64,000 nt of DNA, from positions 14,247,385-14,311,384 of the forward strand of contig NC_088295.1 of assembly GCF_032854445.1 (NCBI RefSeq). The letters run 5' to 3'. A program made the translations under genes and the position numbers. Shown here in pieces: positions 39,302 through 52,700 of the stretch (position 1 is its first letter; each line of letters begins with the position of its first letter). A model generated the notes under the pieces. The model was given only the letters and a program-made list of their open reading frames with translations, was not told the origin of the DNA and ran no database searches. Origin of the DNA: Liolophura sinensis. Taxonomy: Eukaryota; Mollusca; Polyplacophora; Chitonida; Chitonidae.

Positions 39302-42300
39302 TTATGTGGCCTTCACCCAAGCATTCAGACCTGGGCCTGTCCGAACACCTGAATGAGAGAGTGCTGGAAAGTCAGAGTCAACATTATGAAGGGCTAAATG
39401 TTCCTGCTGGTCTGTGGGAAGAAGCACCTGGCGACACACAGGGCAAGTGACAAAGGTACTAGATGAGGTGTTCCAGCCAGCCTTCTTCCCAGACTCTTTC
39501 ACCTCACACAAGTACACCTTTAATAACTCCTGTTGCATGTCTATGTCAGGTAGAAGTACCAATAGTTCTGGGAATATTTTAGACAGCTTGTCCTTACCAA
39601 ACAGATTCAAACACTGGTCATAATAGTTCTTTCCTGAAAGTGCTCCTTGGCGAAATTCCCCTGACCAGCACTTAAACAAATCAAATTTTTCTGAATCCTG
39701 ACCCAGAAAGTAACGAATTTCTGCTATTAAATTTTTATTTCTTTCAGAAAAATTGTCTGGCTTTGAATAAACATGCTGTATTTTGTCAACATCCACATCT
39801 GAAAGATTCACCAAATCTGTACACTGAATGTCGTTACTAGTGGAAAGAACTGGTTTGGCAAAACCTGGTGGGGGTCGACTGGGAGGATTTGTCTTACTTG
39901 AAAACCCTGGGGGTGGTTTAGAGGCAGGAGCTATGCTGAAACCCGGAGGTGGTTTTGGCGCAGAGGTTATGGCTGGATTGCTATTGGACAAGTGAGGAAA
40001 GTCTTCCAAAGAATCTACCATCGTCCACGGTTTTTTTTTAGACTGTTGTAATACCCATGGTTCATCTGCACTCTTTGTAATGCTTCCTGCTGGGGTTGAT
40101 GATGATTGCTCAACAATATTATTTTCCTTATCAAATTCCTTCTCTTGATCAGAGGAATAAATTTGTCCATTCCTTACAGCTGTGTTAGTGGTATCAGCAT
40201 TTTCGACCTTAATTTCTGGGTAGCCTCCAAAGTCTTCTGCAGGGCTTTCTGTTTTCTCTTTCTTCTTTTTCTTACTTTTAGCTTTTTTGTCAGATCCATT
40301 TGTCTTGTCTTTAACTGCCTTTTTGTCACTTGTAACACTTGAGTTTTGAGAATTAGTACATGGAAATTTGCCTGGACTATTTGCTGAAGGAAAGTTGTCA
40401 TCATGAAGAGATTTTCCTAAATCAGCCAATGTAAATGCACTGGACATTTTAGCAACATCCTTATCCTTTTTCTTTTCCTTATTTTTGTTAGTAGCCAATT
40501 CTTTCTCATTGGAGGGTTTGGATCCCCATTGCCCTTGAGAAACTGTTTTCTTGACCTTGACAGGTTTAGATGCAGCTGGTAAGCCAGGAAAGTCCTCCAA
40601 ACTACTACTACCCACCACTTCATTATTCCGTGAAACCTGTATGGGCTTGGGTACAGAGGGCACCACTGAGCTCTGCTGTCCTTGGGGTTTTGGTGCAACC
40701 AATACCACTGGCTTGACTGGTTTATTCAAGGCGGGGAAATCCTTCTGAGATGTAGAACTATTGACACCCCTCTTTCCCCGAACCCATTTGGCACTGCCCC
40801 CAGAAGCAGCCTTCCCCAGAGCAGGAAACTCGTCCACCACCACTCCTCCAGCGTGCACGGTGTGTCCCTCTGAGAGAGCCAGTTTCTGGGCCAGGGAACA
40901 ACTTGTCAGTGGAGGGGTATCACTTCTGTCTGCAGGCATACCCATGTCAGATGTTGGAGAGGATTTGCCAGATAATGAAGGAAAACTCTCAGAATCAGGT
41001 TTGAAATCCTCTTTGGGCTTGGGTTCCTCTCTGACTATCTCTTCCTGCACTGGTTTGGTTTGCTTCTCTCGTCGCTCTCGTTTTTCCCTCTTGTCCTGTT
41101 GCCTGGCTTCATTTAGGGAAGCTTCCATAGCCTGCGCCATTTCAGGGTCAACCATGTCCTGCCTAACAACAGCATGAAGGAAGAAATTAATAAACAATGT
41201 TTGCCACATAACTTATATAAACATAATCAGTATCATAATTTGAGTGAGTGAGTTCTTGGGGTTTAACGTCGTACTCAACAATTTTTCAGTTATATGACGA
41301 CGAAGGGTTCCTTAGGGTGTATGTAATGTGCCTCCTTGTTGCAGGACAGATTTCCACCGCTCTTTTATCTAGTGCTGCTTCACTGAGACAACTTAAGGCA
41401 AGCAAGCTTCCCCACCCAAGTCATTATACTGATAAGTGTCAACCAGTCGTTGCACTATTCCCTTCATGCTGAAGTATCATAATTTGAAGCAATTTGAAAT
41501 AAGGCCCTTCAAAAATACCAAGGCAACAATTCCCGCTTGTATATAAAAATGTACCTTAAGAGGCAACTTTTGCAGTGAAACACAATTTAATCATCATAAC
41601 AATGTAAATTTCAAGCTGCTAAGCATTAAATATTTAGAGCAAAACAGTTGAGTACAGATGTATAGATACAATCAATGGTTATGTATGACATCATGTGTTT
41701 AATGTGAAACAATTTTAAGGCCTCATAGTAAGTTTCTCTTTCACTCTGTATAAGTAGATTAGTTGAATCACCAGAAATTTTTCACCTGATTTCAGAATAT
41801 CAAAGAAAACTAACCTATGGTTGTTGTTATATCTGTCACGGGCATGGTGGCGACCTCTACCTCCCCTGCCTGCGCCCTCATAATCTGCAGTAAAGAGAGG
41901 ATACACATGCAAAACAATGGAAATGTTAATTAAAGAATTTGTTGTACATATTAACATCTGGAACAGATTAATTTAATACCGCAATCCAAACATATTCTCT
42001 ATTGGAAGATGGAAAACATAGAAGTTTCATATATATACAGTATAAATATAAAATATGGTTCCTAAACCACTGAAATAGCAAATAGAAACTTTACATTTCA
42101 TTTCAGTATATGTAAAAATATTTAATATATATTTTTTTAAAAAATATATTTAAAATGGCTGGAAAGAAACAGCACATAATAACATATTTACTTTCCCAAA
42201 CACTTTTCTCACCGGAGTTACCTCTGTAGTTCCTTTCAGGACGGTTTCTGGGAGCCAAAGCAAATTCCACATCAAGGGTGCGTGCTTGCTTGGTGAAAGA

Positions 42301-45300
42301 CCTTTTCATCCCTTTGCTGTGATGGTTTGCTTTATGTGCTTTGAAGTCTATTTCTGAGCGGAATGCGTGGGTAAATTGGGCAGAGGCACACTCCCCTTCC
42401 TCACAGAGATAATGGTCTTCACGAAAATGCTCCATCAGTACAGGGTATTCACTACAAAACACATTCAACATATGACAACCTGTTCCTTTAAAATACTGTC
42501 CAAAACAATTAACATAGTGATAATTCTGTTCAACCTAATAATGATCCAACAGTTTAACACACACACAATGAAACCTGTGTAATAATGCTGGTAACTGTCG
42601 TATAAGTCCAATATTCTTGAGTAAAACACCAATCAAACAAATAAACATAATGTGGTGGTGGGTTTTACTGGCGGAGGAAACTGCAAAAGAACCCACCTGG
42701 TAAATTACTGATGAACTCTCCCACATAATCATATGCAAAGCATCTCAGTGGAGAACAAGTGGTCTTTGATGAACATTAAAGCAACAATAAGACCTGTGTT
42801 AATACCTGTAAAACTGATTTGTTCCATCAGTGTCGCAGAAATGACAGTAGTAATGGTCCTTCCTCAGGTGACGTGACAGCTCATCATTGTCAAGGTAACG
42901 CACATCACAGAATCTACACAGAGGATGACCTTTGTATGATGAGTCATCGGGATCCCCTTCTCTGCGATGGGTAGCCAATCCACGCCGGTCATAGTGCTTA
43001 CGTTCGTGAGTGAAAATCTGAAAGCCAGACAGGAGGCTATTATAAACACCATATATGGAACAATTAAAACAGACTGATGGAACTAATTAGACACTTTGAG
43101 TTTATAATGCAGGATATCATTGGGCTGCATAAAATGTTTGCCACTAACAGAAACTGTCAGATTTAACAAACTTAGTAAGAGACATAATGCCGACATGTAA
43201 AAAATTGTGCTGTTATTTTAGACATCATGTACATTAAGTTGAAACTTCCATATTTGTACTGACATGTATCTGACTTTGAGTGAACAATCCAATGTTCAGT
43301 TTTATCTAGGGTTTCCCTTTGGCCATCAGCTTGACCAAATCACCTTAGTTAGAAACATGGCTGATAAACATTTTTGACTGGGTTACCTCCCCTGGATGTC
43401 TAGACAACACGAGATGTTCAGCGAACTTTGAGATGCAAGACACTGTGTTGTGCTGTAATTATGCGGCCTAACATGTAAGTTCAGTTCTGCCATACAAACA
43501 TTTGGGAATTACTAACACTTCATAACACCATTATGGACACCATTAAAACTAAAGGTCGCATTTGGTTTACTGGACTAATAATTCATTTTCCACCTATCCT
43601 ATTGTTTACATGTGCGTTCCACAAGCTAATGTTACACTGTGACTTTGCCATGCCTCATCTGCAGATTATCTCATCAGGCGGACAGTTTAGACCTGTGAAA
43701 GATTTCCCCTTTCAATTCTCTTAATTGACATTTTTCAGAAAATATAGTCCCAAATAGGAGGTTTGGTAATCAGTCAAGTGCAAGTCATTGTTGTGTTTAG
43801 CTGAATTCTGAATTTTCTTTTGGCAGTATGTCCCTTTAAGAATAATTCATTTACCTGACTGAGGCAATCTACATGGGTGGTTGACACTCATAGTCTGCAG
43901 TTATACCTCTCACCTCAGGAAAGTGACAAACATTCTTGCAAGATGAATCAACATTTGCACAATAAGCTCAGAGTGTGAACTGAGGCACTCCTATTTCATT
44001 CAAGAAATTGCATTATTTTTGAAAGACACTGTAAAAATACTAAAAATCATTTTACTTTCTGCATACTAGACCGAAACAAATTTGTAATGATACAAACCTT
44101 AAGATGTTCCACACAGAGGTCGCAGAAAAATCTCTCATGGTCTCTCCTCATGTGACGAGTTAAGTCTTGCAAGAAACGATCCGGTTGGCGGTCCTTACAC
44201 AGAGGGCATTTGTGATCCAACAGTTCAAAAAACTTGCTCTTAATAGTCTTGTCTTGAAAGAATGTGTTGCACTTCCGGTAAGAGTGCCACCCTTTGCTGT
44301 TGAAGGTCTCAAATCTGCCATTCTCTTTCACTAGTAGAACCTTTATTAACATATACAATGAACGCATACAATACAACCATCGTTATCTATAAAATAACAA
44401 AATGGAGGAGTCTAAAGAAAGCAAGATAATAGTATTTGTACTGTAAGCAAGTTCCTTCATGTGCTAAGCAGGGGTAGAAAAAAATCAAAAGGTCAGTAAG
44501 CATTACTAATTAAACAGACTATTAAAATAAAGAATATTTTGCAGTTTGCAAAATACATTTATTATATTTAATCACTGCTACCATCTGATTTAAGTGCCTT
44601 TTGCTTTCTGACTTTCTGTATAATAAAGCTAGCAAATTCAGAAAATTTATATCCCACACTAAATATGCAACACTTATGCACTGATTACTAATTTTTTTCC
44701 TTCACAAATTTGATCAAAATCAGACTGGCTATACATCTCTCCATCAACAATGTCACATTATGTTCTCTGAAACACCAATGAATTCATGGGGGCTAGGTAG
44801 TCATTGTGGTCAGCCTGCCAGCATGGTGCAATGAACCAGGAGCCTCTCACCAATGCTGTCGCTGTGAGTTCAAGTCCAGCTCATGCTGTCTTCCTCTCTG
44901 GCTCTATGTGGGAAGGTGTGCCGGTAACTTGTGGATGGTTGTGGGTTTCCTCACAACATTGTATCAGTGAAATATTCTTGTGTACAACGTAAAACACCAG
45001 TCAAATCAATAAATAAATGAATAAATTCCAAAGAAAACAACATCATCACAACATTTCAAAAACAAAGGGACCATCCTAAAGACCAGACTTCAGAGGCGAC
45101 CATAACACAGACACTATTATACAGAAACTGATCTTGGTTACAGAATCAAAAAGAGTACATTTAAAGATCTACAGAAATGTACAATATGCCATAATTTGCA
45201 TAAATTTCTGACCCATTTCTAGGACTGGACAAAAGAAAAACGTGACTACGAATGCTGGTGTCTTAAGCCATTAAATAATGGGTTATCTCCCCTGTTTCCC

Positions 45301-46290
45301 CCTGGTAGTTTTGGTAAAGTGACTCAAACAACATGGCCTTAAGTAGAGCAAAAGTGCTTGCAATCTTCACCAGTTCGATCCAATCAATCCTTCACATGTT
45401 TGTGGATTAACTTAAAAAATGCTCTTTTTGAATCTGTTGCCTGGAAAAGATAGTGCAAACTAGTAAATCTAGATGGACTTTGTCTGCTGTTTTTAAATTC
45501 TGGCATTCATCGCATTATTGAGTTCATTCCTGTCTCATCAAAACCTTGCTGCATATTTCCAAATGCCAACTTCATTGAACTAATTTCAATTAGGTCCAAG
45601 CTGGTGGCACCCATACCCACCTACACATGGATTAAAGATATAAGTTCTTTTTATGCCTATGTGTGTTGGATCATGAACATTTAAGTTTTGCTTCCCAATG
45701 GCACTGAAAGTACAATAGTTTTCTGGAGGTCTTCAATGCCAATTACATAGGTCATGTGTCATTTCAAAATGGTTGTCAACAGTGAGGCACTCGATCCAGT
45801 AAATGTGACCAAATGACAGCAAGTTAAGAACAGTTGTAAGTGCTGATAATAAATGAATATGGTAGTATTCAAGAATAAACAGCAATCTGTTTTCAGAATC
45901 TGTGCCATGTCTTTCGACGGGCTGGGAGGAACGATGAATGTCAGAATTTTAAAATACACTTTCACACACTGCTAACTCGAGATGGTCCAAGAGAATACAT
46001 ACAAAGATTCTGATAAAAGAAAAAGTGTAAACAGACTAAACTAAAGTTTTGGTAATGGTAACATCTTTGCATTCTACTTTCAACGAACGTTCTAAAGCTG
46101 TCACTCCGTGTTGCTTTACAACCGTCATTACCTGGGGTAAGTTTGTTCTACATATGGGACAGTACATTTGGTCGCAGAGAACTCGCATTCGTGTTGAACA
46201 CTTGTAACAAATGGAGTGGTCACACGCTCCCACGGCATAGATGTCGATGTGTTCGCTGCACACCGGGCACGTATCTTCAGCATGATCCAT
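39302..46290 (-). CDS. ZNF598: ZNF598, RING E3 ubiquitin ligase of collided ribosomes
   Basis: ZNF598 (yeast Hel2) ubiquitinates small-subunit proteins of collided ribosomes to start ribosome quality control, and binds GIGYF2-4EHP to silence the mRNA. Coding exons on the minus strand are 46290-46132, 44340-44098, 43017-42806, 42451-42222, 41884-41815 and 41162-39302; phases fit and give about 924 residues (human 904). The C3HC4 RING has ligands C8, C11, C23, H25, C28, C31, C44 and C47. C2H2-type fingers follow (CPLCKDRQPDRFLQDLTRH, CDLCVEHL, CRFCDVRYLDNDELSRHL, CHFCDTDG, HFREDHYLCEEGEC). The large last exon has a basic coiled stretch, repeated FPxL motifs (EDFPGL, KDFPAL, EDFPHL), three PPPGF motifs expected to bind the GIGYF GYF domain, and a C-terminal CPVCRQVLLP finger. 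The start is the first in-frame ATG before the RING; upstream codons run to a stop without another ATG. Confidence 0.95.
41244..41472 (-). mobile_element. SINE-like element, family C, with perfect 15-bp target duplication
   Basis: It lies in the ZNF598 intron between exons 41884-41815 and 41162-39302. AGTATCATAATTTGA occurs at 41229-41243 and 41473-41487 without mismatch, defining the insertion exactly. Read on the minus strand its 3' end is TTGTTGAGTACGACGTTAAA followed by CTCAC repeats, clearly related to the family A tail CTTGAGTACGGCGTAAAAC. The rest has no similarity to family A visible by eye. A B box is not convincing. The perfect duplication implies a fairly recent insertion. Confidence 0.8.
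42213..42231 (-). other. ZNF598: Tandem 5' splice donors of a ZNF598 exon
   Basis: The exon starting at 42451 can end at 42222 before GTAACT or at 42213 before GTGAGA. The two donors are 9 bases apart and in the same phase; the longer form adds three residues (GNS) before the next exon's aspartate. Both match the donor consensus. Which is used, or both, cannot be told here. Confidence 0.5.
42583..42648 (+). mobile_element. SINE family A tail fragment
   Basis: AATGCTGGTAACTGTCGTAT, then ATATTCTTGAGTAAAACACC and AATCAAACAAATAAA match the end of family A. It is truncated at its 5' side. Confidence 0.75.
43030..44090. other. ZNF598 intron
   Basis: No exon or RNA gene was supported. A word near 43377 (CTGGGTTACCTCCCCTGG) recalls the repeat found at 16327-16860 and 45265-45345, in reverse orientation. 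Confidence 0.35.
44792..45027 (+). mobile_element. SINE, family A, complete but diverged
   Basis: It has the head, GAGTTCAAGTCCAGCTCATG, GGGAAGGTGTGCCGGTAACT, GGTTTCCTC, and a tail of CAGTGAAATATTCTTGTGTA and AATAAATAAATG. It lies in the first ZNF598 intron. No clear target duplication remains. Confidence 0.85.
45265..45345 (-). repeat. Reverse copy of the repeat seen at 16327-16860
   Basis: Read on the minus strand it contains GGCCATGTTGTTTGAGTCAC, GGGGGAAACAGGGGAGATAA and CCCATT in the same order as the copies inside RAC1 intron 1. The family is unknown. Confidence 0.6.
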
Positions 46291-46700
46291 GTCAACTGGC
46301 AACACTTCGGTTAGACTTTTTCCAACTAAACTGAATTCTTTATCAATCTGAACTGTCGTTTTCAAATGACTCAGATTCGACCCTCACTTATATTTGAAGC
46401 TGTCTCTATTTCAAGTCACATTACCACACCTTCACGCAACTCGCGTGACCTTCCTACCCTGTGGAAGTGATGGTGCAATGTGAACAACGTCACCACATCG
46501 TGTGTTGTTCCAAAAATTGTGTCCTTCTTTTTGTTTCATTTCCCATATTTGAACAGAAATTAAACGTTATTTAAACGTCTTCAGACTTTGCTGTTTGTAG
46601 CATTATAATATAAAAAAAAAACAAAAAACAATTTTATTGTGTATATACACATCTTAACGTGACGTCATAGGTTAGAGAGTAGTGTCATTTATATTCCAAA
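46291..46700. promoter_or_regulatory. Divergent promoter of ZNF598 and synaptogyrin
   Basis: The two start codons are 410 bases apart and point away from each other. A perfect palindromic CRE, TGACGTCA, sits at 46660-46667, about 35 bases before the synaptogyrin ATG, so it is probably at or just downstream of that gene's start site or in a very short 5' UTR. CpG words (CAACTCGCGTGACC, GAACAACGTCACC) cluster on the ZNF598 side. No TATA box stands out. A shared promoter is inference from spacing. Confidence 0.6.
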
Positions 46701-49700
46701 ATGTCGAACATAGGTAATGTTGGTGGGGCTTACGGAGCTGGTAAAGCCGGTGCTCCGTTTGATCCAATTGCATTTATCAAGAAGCCTCAAGTTATATTGA
46801 GACTATGTTCAATGGTAAGTGTATCATAAAGATTTTAAGGGCATGGACCACAAAAACGAGGTTCACCCACTGTATTAAGTACTACTACTATCAGTCAGGT
46901 TTTGCTGTCATCGTCACGAGATATTTTTATTGTCATGCAAGACGTTGAATGCATTGTGCCATTTTTCTTAATTTGACGTAGTAAACTTGTTTCATTCATC
47001 TAAATTTCAGGCGATTCGAGTTCCGATCATACTGACATCTTCATAAAAAGTCAAATTATGGAGAACAGTTAATGCGCCATTGCCACGAATCAAGTTAAAA
47101 CTCATGAAACAGAAACAACAGCTAACAAACATAGCCAAGAATTTGGCTGTCAAGTTTTAGTATTAGGCTAGGTGTAGTTCACAGCCGAGTGGAGGTCCAT
47201 AGAAAAAATTCTGTATTGTAAGAGAGCTTTCAGATGAGGACATGGGCGAAATGAAAATTTGTTGGAGATTACTCGACCTAAGGTTTGGCGAATTTTGCTT
47301 GGCCTTGGATGGTCCCATACCTTTGTCAGAGGGCGTCGTATCGCTTGAAACAAATATTATGTAGCAAATACCGTTTCCATTTTACTGCAGTTTGCAGATA
47401 TTTTTCTGTTCCTTATCTTTTCATTTGTCCATTTATCTAAGCACAAGGTCGATATGTTATTTCCTAGGCCGCATGAGTTCGAGTTTCCTTGGAGTTGCTC
47501 AAAGCAATCAGCTGCAACGACAGTCTCTACATATTTGACAAAGGCAATTAACTGCATCATGTTTTTAAAAGGAATGCACTCTGACTTTGGTTTGGAGGCA
47601 TCCTTGGTTGAACAAAAGTTGGCCAAACTTAACGTCAGAGGAATCAAGGGCTAAATGAAAGTATGTATCAAAACATATGTGTCACGGGCAAAAGTCAGGT
47701 AAATTAATTTACATTCACCAGTGACATAATTCTCAGTCTTCAGAACAAATTTTGTCTTTTTCAAGCGTCAGTTTCCTGTCATTTTAAAAGCATCTGGTAT
47801 TTCATACTTCTGCTTTACTCTTGAATAAGCTTTCAATACAACATCATTATCCAGTTTTGCATGAGCTGTTGTATAGCCCAAATAAGGTTGGAATACTCAA
47901 GTAAGGTTGTGACATGTTTTTGATAATGTCATTTTCACAACATGATTGACATATCAAAAGGCCAATCGGTTAAACATGGCAACATGCGGTGAGTTGCTCA
48001 GGACAGGCCGTTTTTGACTGAGATTTTCAGAAGAATCATCAAACAAATGTTGCAAAAGCCTCAGCGTACGGTTTAGCATTTTGTTAATAGAATTTAGGTT
48101 TTGTGTATCACATATTCAATGAGCTTTGGCAGTGGGGTACCTAAGCACTCATACAGTGTGATAATCGGGTACACAGGTTGTCCAGGCTAAGGATGGCAGC
48201 GTTTTCCCCATATCAGTAAATATAAGCCATCTTTAGACCAGATTTTCAGGCTATCAACTAAATATTAACACTATGACATTTGGTATCTTGGAAGCAGTTT
48301 TATTTTAGGATCTCCAAATTATAACAGTTCATATGGCAATAAGGTAGTGATGCCCCACAGTGGTGTAACAATCACTGTAAGGTATTTAGTCCAAAAGTGT
48401 GGACTGAGATAGTTTTGATATGTACACACCCAAGAGCACTTTAATAGTTAAATAGCGATATAACTTACAGCCTGCGGCCAAAAATAACAAAGAAAAACTA
48501 GAACAGCGAAGCAGTTTCGGCCGGGGTCCACGTTGTTTGTTGTTGTACTTATCATTCTAGGCCATCAAATACAGGACAACATAGCTATATGTCATCTTAT
48601 AACCGTTTCGGGAAATTATGGACAGTGCAGCCAAAAGCAATTAGTGAAATACTATAGACCCAATCCAGTTCCCATATAACTCCGTGTTTAAGCCATAGGA
48701 TTAACATTTATTTCTGAAAGAAAAAAACAGTGTTGTCATTGAAATGCTTCTAGCGAGAAAACCATTCATTCATTCACCAATGGCGAGCTTTTAAAGTTTA
48801 CACCGGAAGTCAACAGTTTTCATAAACTTATTGTAACTACCAACATTCTAGCTGCATATCAACTTCCGAAGTAATCGGTTCAGCCGTTCTTGAGAAGAAG
48901 ATGTTTTTAAGCGATTTCATATAAAATCCAATATGGCCACCAAACCACATGGCCTAGAAAAACCTGGATTGCTGCTGCACAACTTCAAACATTGGGGAAT
49001 AACACTGCAAAATTTCCAGTCAATCGGTCAAAAATCCTAACCTGTGTCTTTCTGACAGAATTGAATAAATCATAATAATAATAATAATAACAGTAATAAT
49101 AATAATCCTAATGAAAACAATAGGTGTCCTGCAGGACTACCTGCTTGGACACCTACAAAAAAATTGGTAGCTCATATGCAACTTCTTAAATGGAAAGCTA
49201 TGCCACTTATATTACCTTGGGCGACTGAGAATTCTTCAACAGGGAGGTCCATTTTTGTTCTTGGTTAATGTTCCACAGTCGTATGCTTGTAGTGCAGCAC
49301 TGAACTTTATTGCTTCTCAAATTGTCTCCTCCTTCATGCACATGCATCATTGCTTACATTTGATGTCAAGCATCTAAGTAATCAGAGCATGTGTTGTGCA
49401 CATGATAGCTAGATGAGTTGAATGTCTAACAGATGTCTAAACAGGTAAACTGTTTCTGCCCATGCATGCTAAAAAAGAAGTCTGACTGGCTGTGGTTTGG
49501 TTAATACTTCCTGAAAATAATCACATTTTAAAAGCCACATCCATTCAAGTAAGGAATCCATTTAAATTTTGATCATACACGTACATGTAGTCAAGCAACT
49601 GATACAAATTCTATCCTGAAATATTCATCAGTGTGCAGTAACATGCTAGAGGACAGATAACAGATGACATATTTGTCGGCTTGTTTTATTTTCGGGACAC

Positions 49701-52700
49701 ACAAGTGGTTCAGGCTAAAGATTGCCAGATGGGCAACACAGAGAGCAGGAAAGAATATCTATACTTTCACAGATGATTTTGAGATTATTCGATGCCAAAC
49801 TGTGGCTTGCGACCCCAGTAACATAACACAGGATGCTGTAAAATTGCCTACATGGCCTAAAAATGCCATAGATTTACAAAATATGTACCAGATCTTATCA
49901 AAAAGGCCATTTGATTACGGAGTGGGTGGGGGGGGGGGGGGCTTGATCGTAATCGTATGAGACTTGCTAATTCAGCCAAATCTTCTAAAAGAAAAGGCCA
50001 AAGGACAAGCCTTATAATATCCACCCAAAAAGCCAAACGAAAAAGACGTCTGGGTTTACACTTCATGAATGCAGAAGTTGTTTAGCTACTTGCTTGTTTG
50101 GAATGGCAGCCTGTGACACGAACTTTATGGAGCCGCAAGCATTTGCAAAGAAATGGCCACAAGGCTGCAGGGCAGTCCACTAGCTTAGTTCACACCTTGC
50201 CTACAGGCCGCTGTACGCTTGTGATACACCACAAGACACCTTGAAGTTTGTAACAGGAACCCAGTATGCTGTACATCCTTTTCCCGGATCTGATACAACT
50301 CTTGTATCTTATTTTTCAAAATATTTGTTTTAAAACTGTTTTACTGATTTTCCCGTATATAATAGAAGATGTGACGTAGTGGAGACACAAATCTGGGAGA
50401 GCATGAAGGCCAGAGGGACAACCCAGATGGGTATAAAGACTACATATGACAGGGGTAACGGTTGGTTACTGATTCGTGACACAGAAGCTACAGCAATGGA
50501 AATTATCAAAGCAACAGATTCGATTTAAGATGGGCACAAATGGAATTCCCCTTATATAGTAGCATTTTGAACAGAGATGTCAGTTTTATTCTACCTAGCA
50601 GCAGCTAGTTGTATTCTAATGTAGTGTCAGTACTATAGTGTCAGAAAAGTTGCTCATAGCTCAGGTCAAAGTGAATTTGTTTAGTAAAAACACTTTACAT
50701 GTTTTGGTTGTAGTCAACTCCTTGCCTAAGATGAGCTATACCTCTCCCAATACGATAGTAGGGGAGCAATTTGTAGGGGAGCTATAGTTCTGCCAAGTGA
50801 ATTTAGGGGAGGTTTTGGCCAAATTCTGCTTGTTGAAAAGACGGTCTACCAGATTGATCCATTTATTACTTGTAGTTTAACGCCATACTCAAGAATTTTT
50901 CACTTACATGTATAACCATGACATATCTGTTGTACCGGGAGAGGAAGGCTGAGTGCCTGGGGTAAATTATCGATCTTTGGAAAGTTACAGATGAACTTAC
51001 CTTTGTAACATGTTACATTCAGACTGGCATTCCATATTGGTGGAAAACAAGCAGTCTTTCCCTGTTTGAAGTAAACTTGTATCTTTCTAAACAAAGTTCT
51101 GTTTAGTAGGCTATACCTGTACATATATTGCTAATGCATGAATGTCTTACCTGTGACACCCTTTCCTTAATTTTTTGGGGATATTTTTAAGTGCAAAGGG
51201 AAAGAATTTGTCAGTAGAGTTTAAACAGTCTGTTGTGTAAAAAAATTGCAAAGGTTTGTTAGCCTTGCTATAAATTGGGCCTCCAGGTTGTAGCATGCAA
51301 ATGGAGAAAGAAAGCAACTGCAGTGAAAGCGGAGAGTGGGACATGGCTTAGGGCTAAGGTGCAGGACGACTCAGTCCTCCTAGGCACAGGAGATGCAGGT
51401 TCAAGCCCGGTCATGTCAGTCTTGGACAGGGAGTCTCCAAATTATCTGTCATTGTTCCATGGGCTTAAGTGACAATAAGACAGTTCAAGTGGGACTTTTT
51501 GCACAGTGTAAAGTTCATTGAAAATGACTTGCTTACCACCAATATGGCTTCATCTGTGTCACAAAAGGGGTGCAGTTTGTCAGTTTCTTGCTAGAAGTCA
51601 CTGGATTAGCGTGGACACACTGATCACCACCATCCTTAAAACTGACCATCATTACCTCTAGTAAATTCTACAGTTGTATGTTTTGAACAATTTTTATGTG
51701 GGAGTTTGGCTTGTAGCACTCTGGTTTCCTCTACACATAAACATGATGGCCATCATATAATTTAAAAATTCTTGAGCACGTCAATACTTGCTAATGAAAG
51801 AAATAAATTTCCTTTCTGTCAAATGTAAACAAGATTATTTACATCATTGTTATAAGTGCTGAAAAATGGTGTATGTCAAACTTTTGAACAGTTATATTAC
51901 CTGACAATCGCTATTGAGAATTTGGACTTGTTATATCATTATTTTCAGAACAAACTATTAGTAACAGGTTATGTCTGATCTTGTGTTTTATTTTGTTTTA
52001 CAGGTGTTTTCAATTATTGTCTTTGGCTGCATAGCGTCAGGAGGATGGCATCGTCAAGGTGAAGAAAGTCATTGTATCATGAATGATGATGCCAATGCCT
52101 GTGGCTATGGGACAGGAATTGGTGTGATTGCTTTCTTGGCATGCATCATCTTCCTTGTCCTGGATGCCATGTTTGACAACCTCAGCAGTGTTCAGCACAG
52201 GAAATATGTGGTCATTGCTGACATTGTGTTCTCAGGTGAGCACTGTTTTTCTTAATACATGTATGCCCATTGAGTGTCAGTGTTGATGGCTCCCAGTAAC
52301 AGGGAAATCAATGTTTAACAAAATGTAAGGGTTGGTATCTTAAAAAGTACTCCCAGTATTGAGATCAGGGATTGCACACATGTAGAGCACAATAACATGA
52401 GGGAGATATTCCATCGTTGATTCAATGTGAAATACCCTAAAGTACTGAATTCCTAACTTAGTGTATTGTGTATTAGAATCAAAGTTAAACAAAATGTTCT
52501 GGGTGGTATCTCAAAAAGTACAGCATGTATTGACCTAAAGCTGTACATATATGTTAAGCACAATGAGGAGACAGCATGGCACAATGACCCAGGAGCCTCA
52601 TACTTGCTTCCTCTCCAGCCATTTGTGGGAAGGCCTTCCAGCAACGTGTGGATGGTCATGGGTTTCTCCCAGGCACTGACAGTTTCATTCCACCAAAATC

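Noticed and set aside
40761-41177. A 138-codon plus-strand frame
   Set aside because: It is the antisense of the ZNF598 last exon, whose GC-rich coding sequence leaves the opposite strand open.
46291-46365. In-frame N-terminal extension of ZNF598
   Set aside because: There is no ATG in the extension, only non-ATG codons after a stop, so the first ATG before the RING is preferred.
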